Made by a program: the position numbers and the translations under genes. Under the pieces are notes generated by a model, which was given only the letters and a program-made list of their open reading frames with translations, ran no database searches and was not told the DNA's origin. 64,000 nucleotides of DNA from Rhodoplanes serenus (lineage in GTDB: Bacteria; Pseudomonadota; Alphaproteobacteria; Rhizobiales; Xanthobacteraceae): the NCBI GenBank assembly GCA_945893145.1, contig CAMDDZ010000022.1, forward strand, positions 1 through 64,000, in the 5' to 3' direction. Positions 17,060-25,640 of the stretch are shown piece after piece (the stretch's first letter is position 1; every line of letters starts with the position of its first letter).

Positions 17060-17842
17060 ATGCTTAAAGGAAAAAGCGCGGTCATTACGGGTTCCACTTC
17101 CGGCATCGGCTTGGGCGTCGCCCGGGCCTTGGCGGGCGCCGGCAGCAACGTTGTCCTCAACGGCTTTGGCGACGCAGGCGAGATCGAAAAACTGCGCGCC
17201 GGCATCGAAAAAGAGTTCGGCATCAAAGCGCTCTATTCGCCGGCCGACATGACCAAGCCGGTCGAGATCGTCGCCATGGTGAAGATGGCGGAGACGACGC
17301 TCGGCGCGGTCGATGTGCTGGTCAACAATGCCGGCATCCAGCACGTCTCCCCGATCGAGGATTTTCCGGTCGAGAAGTGGGACGCCATCATCGCGATCAA
17401 TTTGGTGTCGGCATTCCACACCATCCGCGCCGCTGTGCCGGGGATGAAGAAGCGAAAATGGGGCCGCATCATCAACACCGCCTCGGCCCACTCGCTCGTC
17501 GCTTCGCCGTTCAAGGCAGCCTATGTCACGGCGAAGCATGGGCTCGTCGGTCTGACCAAGACCGTGGCGCTCGAGCTCGCCACCTTCGGCGTCACCGCCA
17601 ATTGCATTTCGCCGGGCTACGTGTGGACGCCGCTGGTCGAGCGGCAGATCCCCGACCAGATGAAGACGCGCGGGCTGACCGAAGAGCAGGTCAAGCGCGA
17701 CGTGCTGCTCGCCGCCCAGCCCACCAAGCAATTCGTCACGATCGAGCAAGTGGCGTCGCTCGCGCTCTATCTCGCGTCCGATGCAGCCGCCAACATCACG
17801 GGGGCCAACATCTCGATTGACGGTGGCTGGACTGCGCAGTGA
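17060..17842 (+). CDS. bdhA: D-3-hydroxybutyrate dehydrogenase
   Basis: Oxidises (R)-3-hydroxybutyrate to acetoacetate with NAD+, the entry from PHB breakdown into central metabolism. The 260 residues form a classical SDR: TGSTSGIG at 9-16, NNAG near 88, and an active site with Ser plus YVTAKHG. GIQHVSPIEDFP, NTASAHSLVASPFK and SPGYVWTPLVE are hallmarks of BdhA as opposed to PhaB. The ATGA at 17839-17842 overlaps the next gene, implying translational coupling to a patatin-like lipase. Confidence 0.93.
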   Translation: MLKGKSAVITGSTSGIGLGVARALAGAGSNVVLNGFGDAGEIEKLRAGIEKEFGIKALYSPADMTKPVEIVAMVKMAETTLGAVDVLVNNAGIQHVSPIEDFPVEKWDAIIAINLVSAFHTIRAAVPGMKKRKWGRIINTASAHSLVASPFKAAYVTAKHGLVGLTKTVALELATFGVTANCISPGYVWTPLVERQIPDQMKTRGLTEEQVKRDVLLAAQPTKQFVTIEQVASLALYLASDAAANITGANISIDGGWTAQ

Positions 17843-18963
17843 TGAATCTGCTCAGCCGCGCCTTCGGCCGCCCGCGAGTGTCCGCGCCGGGCGATCCAAA
17901 GAAGAAGCGCATCAATCTCGCCCTGCAAGGCGGCGGTGCGCATGGCGCATTCACGTGGGGCGTGCTCGACGAGTTGTTGGGCGACGGACGGATCGAAATC
18001 GAAGGCATTTCCGGCACCTCGGCGGGTGCGGTCAACGCCGTGATGGTGGCGGATGGGCTCGCACGTGGCGGGCCTGAGGAGGCGCGCAAGCGCCTCGCCG
18101 AATTCTGGCGCGCCGTGAGCCGCGACGGCGAGCTCTCCACCATGCATCGCGCGGTGGCGGACCGGCTGTTCTCGCTTCTTCCGATGACGGGCGCGCCGAT
18201 CCAAAACTGGTTCGGCGCGGTATCGCGCTATCTGTCGCCCTACGACCTCAACCCGCTCAACATCAATCCGTTGAAGGGCCTGGTCGATCGGCTGGTCGAT
18301 TTCGACGCGGTGCGCAAAAGCCCGCTCCAGCTTTTCATCGCCGCCACCAACGTCAACACCGGGCGGCTGCGCGTTTTCGCGCGCGACAAGATCGACGCCA
18401 CCGCGGTGATGGCGTCGGCAGCGCTGCCGCTTGTTTTTCACGCGGTCGAAATTGACGGCGCGCCCTATTGGGACGGCGGCTACACGGCCAACCCCCCGAT
18501 CTATCCGTTTTTCCGCACCACGCAGACCGAAGATGTGCTGGTGGTGCAGATCAATCCGGTGACACGCACCGGGACACCGAAGTCGTCACAGGAAATTATC
18601 AATCGCGTCAACGAAATCACTTTCAACGCGTCGCTGCTGGCGGAATATCGCGCCATCGAATTCGTCAGCCGCTTGATCGACCAGGGACGGCTCCCGCGCG
18701 GCACCGGTCCCGGCGAATACCGGCGCATCAACGTGCATCGGATCGATCTGGGATTCATCGGCAAGAAGCTGACGCCGGCGAGCCGTCTGAACACCGATTT
18801 CGACTTCTTCGAGATGCTGCATCGCGCCGGGCGCCGCGCCGCGCGGCGCTTCCTCGGCACGCATTTCGACGATATCGGGGTGCGCAGCACCCTCGACCTG
18901 CGCACCGAAATGCGAGGAGAGCGCGAGGAGGCGCTGCCGGCCGACCTAGCGCAGTCGGCCTGA
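17839..18963 (+). CDS. Patatin-like phospholipase/esterase coupled to bdhA
   Basis: A 374-residue serine hydrolase with a Ser-Asp dyad. The oxyanion-hole motif is LQGGGAHGAFTWG (about 30-42), the nucleophile elbow GTSAG is near 58, and the DGG of PYWDGGYTANPP supplies the Asp. There is no signal peptide, so it is predicted cytoplasmic. The start overlaps the bdhA stop by four bases. Family members cleave lipid acyl esters. Because its partner consumes 3-hydroxybutyrate, a role at the PHB granule, as a depolymerase or on granule lipids, is possible but inferred. Confidence 0.88.
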   Translation: MMNLLSRAFGRPRVSAPGDPKKKRINLALQGGGAHGAFTWGVLDELLGDGRIEIEGISGTSAGAVNAVMVADGLARGGPEEARKRLAEFWRAVSRDGELSTMHRAVADRLFSLLPMTGAPIQNWFGAVSRYLSPYDLNPLNINPLKGLVDRLVDFDAVRKSPLQLFIAATNVNTGRLRVFARDKIDATAVMASAALPLVFHAVEIDGAPYWDGGYTANPPIYPFFRTTQTEDVLVVQINPVTRTGTPKSSQEIINRVNEITFNASLLAEYRAIEFVSRLIDQGRLPRGTGPGEYRRINVHRIDLGFIGKKLTPASRLNTDFDFFEMLHRAGRRAARRFLGTHFDDIGVRSTLDLRTEMRGEREEALPADLAQSA

Positions 18964-18970
18964 ACGGCGG

Positions 18971-19939
18971 CTAGTTCGGCTCGATCCCCGCCGCCTTGGT
19001 GACATCGCGCCAGCGCGTGATCTCGGTTTCGATCAGCTTGCCGAACTCCGCCGGGGTCGATTGCGCAGCGAGCGCGCCGATGTTCTCGAGCTTCTTGATC
19101 ACATCGTCGCTCGACAGCACCTGGTTGAGCGCCTTCGATGTCTTCTCGACGATCGCCGCCGGCACTCCCGCTGGATAGACCAGCCCATACCAGCCCAACA
19201 CGTCGAAGCCCGGGACACCTGATTCGGCGATGGTCGGGACATCGGGTATCGAGGGCCAGCGCTGCGGCGTCGCGACCGCAAGGATGCGGAGATCGCCCGA
19301 GGCGACCTGGCCACGCACCGCATGGGCCAGATCGATCGCATAGGCGACGTCCTTCCGCAGCAGAGCGGTCACCAGCTCACCGGTGGTGCGGAACGAGACC
19401 GCCTGCGTTTGGATGCCGGCGCGCTGGCGCAGCAATTCGGCGGTGAGATGCTGGGTCGATCCGACACCCACGGTGCCGTAATTCAGCTTGCCGGGTTCGC
19501 TCTTGGCCAGCGCAATCAGCTCTTGCAGGTTTTTCGCCGGGAAGTCCTTTTGCACCAGCACCACGAAGGCGGAGCGGCCGACGATCCCGACCGGCGCAAA
19601 ATCCTTGATGGCGTCGTAGGCTTGCGACTTGATCATCACCGCCGACACCGTGTGCCCCGTGCTTATCATCAGCGCGCTGTAGCCATCCTTGGGGCCCTTG
19701 GCGACGATATCGCCCGCGATGGTGCCGCCGGCGCCCGGCTTGTTCTCGATCACGACGCTGGTGCCCAGAAGCTTAGCCAACGGCTCGGAGATGATGCGGG
19801 CCGCCACATCGGTGCCGCCGCCAGCACCGAAGCCGACCATGATGCGGAGAGGGCGCGACGGCCAATCCTGCGCCGTGGCCGGCAGGGCGGGCAGCGCAAA
19901 GGCCAGCGCCGCAATGGCGAGTTTGGCAGCCGGTGACAT
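18971..19939 (-). CDS. Bug/TctC-type periplasmic solute-binding protein
   Basis: Belongs to the tripartite tricarboxylate transporter receptor family, which binds carboxylates and related anions. The 322 residues open with a Sec signal (MSPAAKLAIAALAFALPAL, cleavage near ATAQ). Then come WPSRPLRIMVGFGAGGGTD, VVIENKPGAGGTIA and GTVGVGSTQHLTAEL, all typical. The ATG at 19939 has GGGGAGG upstream. No TctA/TctB membrane genes are nearby, so it is an orphan receptor. Confidence 0.88.
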   Translation of the reverse strand: MSPAAKLAIAALAFALPALPATAQDWPSRPLRIMVGFGAGGGTDVAARIISEPLAKLLGTSVVIENKPGAGGTIAGDIVAKGPKDGYSALMISTGHTVSAVMIKSQAYDAIKDFAPVGIVGRSAFVVLVQKDFPAKNLQELIALAKSEPGKLNYGTVGVGSTQHLTAELLRQRAGIQTQAVSFRTTGELVTALLRKDVAYAIDLAHAVRGQVASGDLRILAVATPQRWPSIPDVPTIAESGVPGFDVLGWYGLVYPAGVPAAIVEKTSKALNQVLSSDDVIKKLENIGALAAQSTPAEFGKLIETEITRWRDVTKAAGIEPN

Positions 19940-20023
19940 GATGTGTTCCTCCCCAGTTCCCACTCGACAGCAAACGCGCCGCGCCGCGCAGGGTCAAGCG
20001 CGGCGTTGTGCTAGATTGCCGCA

Positions 20024-20578
20024 ATGCTTGACCCCTTGCTCACGGCCGAGATTGGCGCGGCGCGGCTCGACATTGTCGTCGCCGACATCACGACACTCGA
20101 CGTCGACGCTATCGTGAATGCGGCGAAAACCTCGTTGCTTGGCGGGGGCGGCGTGGACGGCGCGATCCATCGCGCCGCCGGTCCCGATCTGCTGAAGGAG
20201 TGCCAGACGCTCGGCGGCTGCCCGACCGGCTCGGCCAAGATGACCAAGGGCTATCGCCTGAAAGCCAAGCACGTCATCCACGCGGTCGGCCCGGTGTGGC
20301 AGGGCGGCGGGCAAGGCGAAGCCGACACGCTGTCGACTTGCTACAGTATTGCGATCGACTTGGCCGGTAGCGCGGGGCTGCGATCGATTGCGTTTCCGGC
20401 GATCTCGACTGGCGTCTATCGGTTTCCGGCCGGTCTCGCCGCCGACATCGCGGTCGCCACAGTGGCGGCGGAGATCGCCCGGTATCCGCGCGGCATCACG
20501 CAGGTGGTGTTCTGCTGTTTCTCCAAGGAGTCAGCGGAGCACCACATGAATGCATTCGCGGAGTTGGGGCTGGCGTAG
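20024..20578 (+). CDS. Macrodomain protein (ADP-ribose / O-acetyl-ADP-ribose hydrolase type)
   Basis: 184 residues forming one macrodomain of the YmdB/MacroD type. VNAAKTSLLGGGGVDGAIH carries the Asn and the Gly-rich loop that bind ADP-ribose, and AFPAISTGVYRFP is the second ligand loop. The family removes ADP-ribose or acetyl from O-acetyl-ADP-ribose. A short-spaced gene of unrelated type converges on it, and no sirtuin or toxin gene is beside it. Confidence 0.88.
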   Translation: MLDPLLTAEIGAARLDIVVADITTLDVDAIVNAAKTSLLGGGGVDGAIHRAAGPDLLKECQTLGGCPTGSAKMTKGYRLKAKHVIHAVGPVWQGGGQGEADTLSTCYSIAIDLAGSAGLRSIAFPAISTGVYRFPAGLAADIAVATVAAEIARYPRGITQVVFCCFSKESAEHHMNAFAELGLA

Positions 20579-20593
20579 CGTTCGACCGGCCAG

Positions 20594-21391
20594 CTACGTC
20601 TTCGGCGCCTCGTCCAGCTTGACCACCCAGCCTTCGAGTCCCGGCTTCGCGGCCGGATAGGACGCCGTGACGGCCGGATCGTGGCCCGGCACGATGTGGG
20701 CGCGCGAGGGCGCGAGCCGCTTCAGTGTCTCATAGCCCTCAAGCACCTCGGCGATGTTGTAGGTGGTCGGGAAAATCCGCATCTCGTCGAGATGCGGCGC
20801 GAGATGCACCGCATCGGATGCCAGCACCACCGGACCACGCTTGGTCTTCACCACCACGCTCTGTAAGCCTTTGGCGTGGCCACCGATGTGATGCACCGTG
20901 ACGCCCGGAGCGATCTCGTCGACGCCGTTGTGATAACGCACCCGGCCGGCAAACAGCTTGCGCACCATCGCGACGACGTAATCCTCTTCATAGGAGGCAC
21001 GGAGCTGGTTGTGACACATGCACCGGCCCGTGCACATTTCCATCTCCTTGTCCTGAACGTGATAGGTCGCGTTCGGGAAGATGTCGAAATTGCCGCAATG
21101 GTCGTAGTGCATGTGGCTGATGATGACGGTGTCGATCTTGTCAGGATCGACGCCGACCGCCTTGAGCCCATCGCGCAGCGGCTTGGTGTGGGTGCGGCCG
21201 CGCCGCTTTCCCACCACCTCATCGAAGCCGGTGTCGAGGATGATGGTTCGCTTCGGACTCTTGATCGCATAAACAAAGTAATCGAGCGGCTGAATGATAT
21301 CGTGCGGGTCGCCGCCGATAAAGTTCTCCGCCGCTTTGCGCGGATGGTGCGCGTATTTGACCGCGAAGACTTCATAAATCTCGTCGCTCAT
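20594..21391 (-). CDS. Metallo-beta-lactamase-fold hydrolase, AHL-lactonase-like
   Basis: A 265-residue metal hydrolase. The signature HMHYDHCGNF (near 106) gives the two-metal site. Further ligands are the His of HHIGGHAKG, the Asp of ASDAVHLAP and the His of IVPGHDP. The architecture resembles N-acyl-homoserine lactonases and related lactone hydrolases; the true substrate is unknown. The ATG at 21391 is used rather than the upstream start at 21406. It follows a 3-hydroxyisobutyrate-dehydrogenase-like gene by 11 bases and is probably co-transcribed with it. Confidence 0.82.
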   Translation of the reverse strand: MSDEIYEVFAVKYAHHPRKAAENFIGGDPHDIIQPLDYFVYAIKSPKRTIILDTGFDEVVGKRRGRTHTKPLRDGLKAVGVDPDKIDTVIISHMHYDHCGNFDIFPNATYHVQDKEMEMCTGRCMCHNQLRASYEEDYVVAMVRKLFAGRVRYHNGVDEIAPGVTVHHIGGHAKGLQSVVVKTKRGPVVLASDAVHLAPHLDEMRIFPTTYNIAEVLEGYETLKRLAPSRAHIVPGHDPAVTASYPAAKPGLEGWVVKLDEAPKT

Positions 21392-21402
21392 GTGCGTCCC
21401 CC

Positions 21403-22299
21403 TCAAGCCTTCTTCTTCGCGCGCATCTGTATGCCGGCGCTCTTTTCGACCGTCTTGGCGAGCTCGGTGAAATCGCTATTGGCGCCATGCTCGGCCAGCG
21501 CCTTTTCCCATAGGCGGCCGACCGCGGACGCCACCTCGACGGGGATGCCGTAGTCCTCGGCTTCCGACAGGAACAGCCGCACATCCTTCACCATCAACGC
21601 CATGCCGAAGCCGTAGTCGAATGTGCCGGGCAGCACCGAGCGTGGAAACTTCTGCGTGGTGGCCGTGTTCATGCCGCTGCCGGCGTTGATTACGTCGCAC
21701 ATCAGGCTCGGATCGAGCCCGGCCTTCACGCCCATCGCGATCGCCTCTGAGCTTGCCGCCATGCCGGTGGCGGAAAGAAAATTGTTGGCGAGCTTCATGC
21801 TCTGCGCCATGCCGGGCTTGTCGCCGCAGTAGAACACCTTGCCGAACACCTGAAGAGCCGGCGTGACCAGATCGACGTCGTCTTTCGGGCCGGACGTCAT
21901 GACGGCGAGTGTGCCCTTCTCGGCGCCGGCGACGCCGCCCGACACCGGGCAGTCGATCTGCACGATGCCGCGCTTGTGCATGATCTCGGCAGTTCGGATC
22001 GCGGCGCGCGAGCCGGTGGTGGACAGGTCGATGTAGCGCTTCACGCGATTGCCGCGCGTGATGCCGTCCTCGCCGTCGACCACTTTCATGCCGACGTCGA
22101 GCGAGGGCAGTGACGTCATCACGGTCTCAACGCGGCTCGCGACGTCAGCCGGCGACTTCGCCGCGGTTGCCCCCAACTTGACCAGCGTGTCCACCGCCTC
22201 CTTGCGGACGTCGAACACCGTGACCTGATGACCGGCCTCGACGAGGCGGCGGCTCATGGGACCGCCCATGTTGCCGAGGCCGATGAACCCGATTTCCAT
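21403..22299 (-). CDS. 3-hydroxyisobutyrate-dehydrogenase-family oxidoreductase
   Basis: An NAD(P)-dependent beta-hydroxyacid dehydrogenase of 298 residues. The Rossmann motif GFIGLGNMGGPMSRRLVEAG is at the start, the substrate loop CPVSGGVAGAEKGTL is near 121, and the catalytic Lys lies in MKLANNFLSATGM. The ATG at 22299 is fixed by GGGAGG upstream; a longer frame to 22347 lacks family character. Substrate candidates are 3-hydroxyisobutyrate, tartronate semialdehyde or a related acid. The lactonase-like gene downstream suggests a pathway opening a lactone and oxidising the hydroxyacid (inference). Confidence 0.88.
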   Translation of the reverse strand: MEIGFIGLGNMGGPMSRRLVEAGHQVTVFDVRKEAVDTLVKLGATAAKSPADVASRVETVMTSLPSLDVGMKVVDGEDGITRGNRVKRYIDLSTTGSRAAIRTAEIMHKRGIVQIDCPVSGGVAGAEKGTLAVMTSGPKDDVDLVTPALQVFGKVFYCGDKPGMAQSMKLANNFLSATGMAASSEAIAMGVKAGLDPSLMCDVINAGSGMNTATTQKFPRSVLPGTFDYGFGMALMVKDVRLFLSEAEDYGIPVEVASAVGRLWEKALAEHGANSDFTELAKTVEKSAGIQMRAKKKA

Positions 22300-22434
22300 T
22301 CCAATCCTCCCGATTTCTTTTGGCTTCACGCGCTGGCGTCTTCGCAACAGTGCCCGACCGCAGCGCGCACGTCACCACAAGCGGGCGCCGGCCGGGTCAC
22401 ACCCGCTCCACGGCGCTCCAAGCAGGCTTGATGA

Positions 22435-22458
22435 ATATCATAAGCCAGCTTATATTAT
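22435..22458. promoter_or_regulatory. Palindromic operator upstream of marR-emrAB
   Basis: The core ATAAGCCAGCTTAT (22440-22453) has perfect 6-base arms, and outer bases 22435-22437 pair with 22456-22458. It sits 24 bases before the MarR start, in an AT-rich island within GC-rich DNA, as expected for an autoregulatory MarR site. Confidence 0.6.
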
Positions 22459-22481
22459 CGTGACATAGGAAATGATGCGCA

Positions 22482-22955
22482 ATGCCCTCACGCAGCCGAA
22501 ATCGTGAAATTCTCTTTCTTATCAGCGATGTAGGGCGCCTGCTGCGAACCTACGCCGACCACAAGGCGCGCCAGTTCGGCATGACCCGGGCGCAGTGGGC
22601 GGTGCTGCTGCGGCTTGAGCGCCGCGAAGGCCTCAAACAATCGGACCTCGCCGAAGACCTCGACCTCCAGCCGATCACGCTCACTCGGCTGGTCGACCGG
22701 CTTTGCGAAAGCGGACTGATCGAGCGCCGGCCCGATCCGGTGGATCGGCGCGCCAAGCGTCTCTATCTGACGCCGGCCGCCCACCCGCTGCTCGATCGCA
22801 TCGCGGGTCCGATCGAAGAAATCGCCGAAAACGTGCTCACGGGGTTCGACCCCGCCGAAGCAGGCGTGTTGCTTACACAACTCGAGCTGGCACGCGAAAA
22901 CCTGAAGCGCGCGATCGCCGGCAAAACTCAGGACGCGGTGAAGCGTTATGGCTGA
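22482..22955 (+). CDS. MarR-family transcriptional regulator
   Basis: A 157-residue winged-helix dimer. Helices GMTRAQWAVLLRLERREGL and SDLAEDLDLQPITLTRLVDR (about 34-70) form the DNA-binding part, followed by the wing RRPDPVDRRAKRLYLT. It overlaps the emrA-like gene by 8 bases, and an operator-like palindrome lies just upstream. Expected role: a repressor of the efflux operon, relieved by a phenolic or drug ligand. Confidence 0.9.
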   Translation: MPSRSRNREILFLISDVGRLLRTYADHKARQFGMTRAQWAVLLRLERREGLKQSDLAEDLDLQPITLTRLVDRLCESGLIERRPDPVDRRAKRLYLTPAAHPLLDRIAGPIEEIAENVLTGFDPAEAGVLLTQLELARENLKRAIAGKTQDAVKRYG

Positions 22956-24102
22956 GCCCTCACTCAAACTCGTTCCCGACGCGCCGAGCGTCGCCGACCG
23001 TGCCAAGGATTTCGCCAACAAGTCGTTCGCGCGGATGCCACGCAAGCGCCTGCGCATGATCCTGCTCGTGATCTTGCCAATGATTGCGGTTGCGATCGGC
23101 CTGGGGTTCTACCTGACCAGCGGCCGCTACATCTCGACCGATAACGCCAATGTCGGCGCCCAGAAGGTCCTGATCACGCCGGATATCTCCGGCAAGATCG
23201 CGCGCACGCTGGTGCGCGAGGGCCAGCGCGTCAAGGCAGGCGACGAAGTCTTCTTGATCGATCCGCAGCCGTTCCAGATCGCGGTCGCACAGGCTGAAGC
23301 CAGGCTTGCGACCGTGCGGACCGACTTCGCGGTGCTCAAATCCAATCTGCAGTCGTTCACCAAGCTCGCGGAGTTGACGCAGGAGAACACCGTCATCAGA
23401 CAGCGCGACCTCGAACGCAAACAGCTGCTGATGACCAATCGGACCGGTTCGCAGGCCGACCTCGACATTTCGCAGGGCGTGCTGGTCCTGGCGCAGCAAC
23501 AGGCGCAGACCGCGCTCCAGCGCAAGAATGAAGCGCTCAACCAGCTGCTCGGCAATCCCGATCTGCCGATCGAGCAATATCCCGCCTTCATGCAGGCGCG
23601 CGCGGCACTCGATCAGGCGCAGCGCGATCTCGACCACACGGTTCTGCGCGCGCCGATCGACGGTACCGCCACGCAAGTGGACAACATCCAGCTTGGTCGC
23701 TTTGTCATCGCAGGCACTCCGATGTTTGCCGTGATCGAGGACAGTGCACCATGGGTCGATGCCAACCCGAAGGAAACCGACATCACGCACCTTCAGATTG
23801 GCCAGCGCGCGACCGTCGTGATCGACACGTTCCCGGGCCACACGTTTGCAGGCACGGTCATCGCGGTCAGCCCCGGCACCGGCGCGCAGTTCGCAATCCT
23901 GCCGCCGCAAAACGCCAGCGGCAATTGGGTCAAGATCGTGCAGCGCGTGCCGGTCCGCATCCAGCTCGACCGCGATCCGAAAGCGAGCCAATTGCGCGCC
24001 GGCATGAGCGCCTATGTCGAGATCGACACCGGCCGTCAGCGCACCGTGCTCGGATCGATCTTCGGCGCTAGCAACACGGTGGCGGCCCAGGAGACGAAGT
24101 GA
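22948..24102 (+). CDS. emrA: EmrA-type membrane fusion protein (HlyD family)
   Basis: A 384-residue periplasmic adaptor linking an inner-membrane MFS pump to an outer-membrane channel. It has one N-terminal helix (about 36-56), a biotinyl-lipoyl-like half (ISGKIARTLVREGQRVKAGD), a coiled-coil hairpin (about 105-200) and a beta-barrel region with RAPIDGTATQVDNIQLGRFV. Its start lies inside the marR 3' end and its stop overlaps the emrB start (GTGA), so all three genes are one translationally coupled operon. Confidence 0.92.
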   Translation: MAEPSLKLVPDAPSVADRAKDFANKSFARMPRKRLRMILLVILPMIAVAIGLGFYLTSGRYISTDNANVGAQKVLITPDISGKIARTLVREGQRVKAGDEVFLIDPQPFQIAVAQAEARLATVRTDFAVLKSNLQSFTKLAELTQENTVIRQRDLERKQLLMTNRTGSQADLDISQGVLVLAQQQAQTALQRKNEALNQLLGNPDLPIEQYPAFMQARAALDQAQRDLDHTVLRAPIDGTATQVDNIQLGRFVIAGTPMFAVIEDSAPWVDANPKETDITHLQIGQRATVVIDTFPGHTFAGTVIAVSPGTGAQFAILPPQNASGNWVKIVQRVPVRIQLDRDPKASQLRAGMSAYVEIDTGRQRTVLGSIFGASNTVAAQETK

Positions 24103-25640
24103 CCACCCTGCCCATGATCGCCGGCATGAGCCCGACCACTCGTCGCGCGCTGGTCACGGCGTGCACCATGAGCGCCACGATCATGCAGGCGCTCGACGCC
24201 ACGGTCGCCAACGTGTCACTGCCCTACATGCAGGGAAGCCTTTCCGCCTCGCTCGATCAGATCAACTGGGTGCTGACGTCCTACATCGTGGCGGCCGCCA
24301 TCATGACGGCGCCGGTGGCCTGGATGGCGGATCGCTTCGGCCGCAAGCGCGTGTTCGTTGTCTGCGCCATTGGCTTCACCGTTGCGTCGCTGCTCTGCGC
24401 GCTGGCGCAGGACATCACCAGCATTGTCGCCGCGCGGCTGTTGCAGGGCGCGTTCGGCGCAGCCCTGGTGCCGCTATCGCAATCAGTAATGCTCGATTCC
24501 TATCCGCCCGAGCAGCGCGGTTCCGCGATGGCGATCTGGGGCATGGGCGTAATGCTTGGCCCGATCCTGGGGCCTGCGATCGGCGCCTTCCTGACCGATC
24601 ATTACTCTTGGCACTGGGTGTTCCTGATCAATCTGCCGATTGGCGCCGTCACGGTGATCGGGCTCTTGCTGTTCCTGGAGGAGAGCAAGACTCAGACGCA
24701 TTTGCGCTTCGACTGGTTCGGCTTCGCTGCGCTGGCGATCGGCATCGGCGCGCTGCAACTGATCCTCGACCGCGGCGAGCAGGTCGGCTGGTTCGGCTCG
24801 ACCGAGATCATCATCGAGGCGATCGTCTCGGTCGCGGGCTTCTATTATTTCTTCGCGCACTCGCTCACCACCGATGAGCCGTTCGTGCGCTTCGAGGTGT
24901 TCAAGGACCGCAATTTCCTGGCCGGTTGCTTGTTCATGGCGGTGGTCGGCATGGGGCTGTTCGGCACGATGGCGCTGGTGACGCCGTTCACCCAGCAATT
25001 GCTCGGCTACCCGATCATGACCGCGGGCCTCGTGCTCGGCTCGCGGGGCGTCGGGACGCTAATCGCCATGCTGATGGTCGGCCGGCTGCTGAAATACTTC
25101 GAGGCCCGCACCATGGTGCTGGTCGGCCTCGTGCTGATGGCCGGCACGCTCTATCAGATGATCGGCTTCACCAACTACACCTCGACCCGCACCATTGTGA
25201 CCGTCGGTGTCTTTCAGGGCGCGGGTATCGGCTTCGTCTTTGTGGCGCTCAGCACTGCGTCGTTCACGACGCTGCCCAACCATTTGCGCACCAGTGGCAC
25301 CGCGCTGCTGACGCTGATTCGCAATCTGGGCTCCGCCGGCGGCATTTCGCTGATGATCTCAAACCTCACCGGCAAGACCAGCGAGATGCACGCGCGTCTC
25401 GTGGAGCATATCACGCCGTTCAACGACGCCCTGCGGCAGGCCGGCGCGCTGATCGATATCAACACCGATCAGGGCCGCGCCGTGCTCGATGGCATTGTGA
25501 CGCAACAAGCGTCGGTGATTGCTTACCAGAACGACTTCATGCTGCTGATGATCTTGACGCTCGCCACCATGCCGTTCGTGCTGTTCATCGGCACAACGCG
25601 CACGACACGCCCACCAAGCGCGGCGCACGTCGAGATCTAG
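24099..25640 (+). CDS. emrB: EmrB-type MFS multidrug exporter (DHA2, 14 helices)
   Basis: A proton-driven exporter in the inner membrane, 513 residues with 14 predicted helices. The family motifs are LDATVANVSLPYMQGSL, the motif A form WMADRFGRKRVF, and the motif C region GMGVMLGPILGPAIGAFLTD. It starts with GTG at 24099, overlapping emrA by 4 bases. The exported compounds are not readable from sequence; aromatic acids would fit the neighbourhood only loosely. The stop overlaps that of the convergent CoA-transferase gene. Confidence 0.93.
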   Translation: MTTLPMIAGMSPTTRRALVTACTMSATIMQALDATVANVSLPYMQGSLSASLDQINWVLTSYIVAAAIMTAPVAWMADRFGRKRVFVVCAIGFTVASLLCALAQDITSIVAARLLQGAFGAALVPLSQSVMLDSYPPEQRGSAMAIWGMGVMLGPILGPAIGAFLTDHYSWHWVFLINLPIGAVTVIGLLLFLEESKTQTHLRFDWFGFAALAIGIGALQLILDRGEQVGWFGSTEIIIEAIVSVAGFYYFFAHSLTTDEPFVRFEVFKDRNFLAGCLFMAVVGMGLFGTMALVTPFTQQLLGYPIMTAGLVLGSRGVGTLIAMLMVGRLLKYFEARTMVLVGLVLMAGTLYQMIGFTNYTSTRTIVTVGVFQGAGIGFVFVALSTASFTTLPNHLRTSGTALLTLIRNLGSAGGISLMISNLTGKTSEMHARLVEHITPFNDALRQAGALIDINTDQGRAVLDGIVTQQASVIAYQNDFMLLMILTLATMPFVLFIGTTRTTRPPSAAHVEI

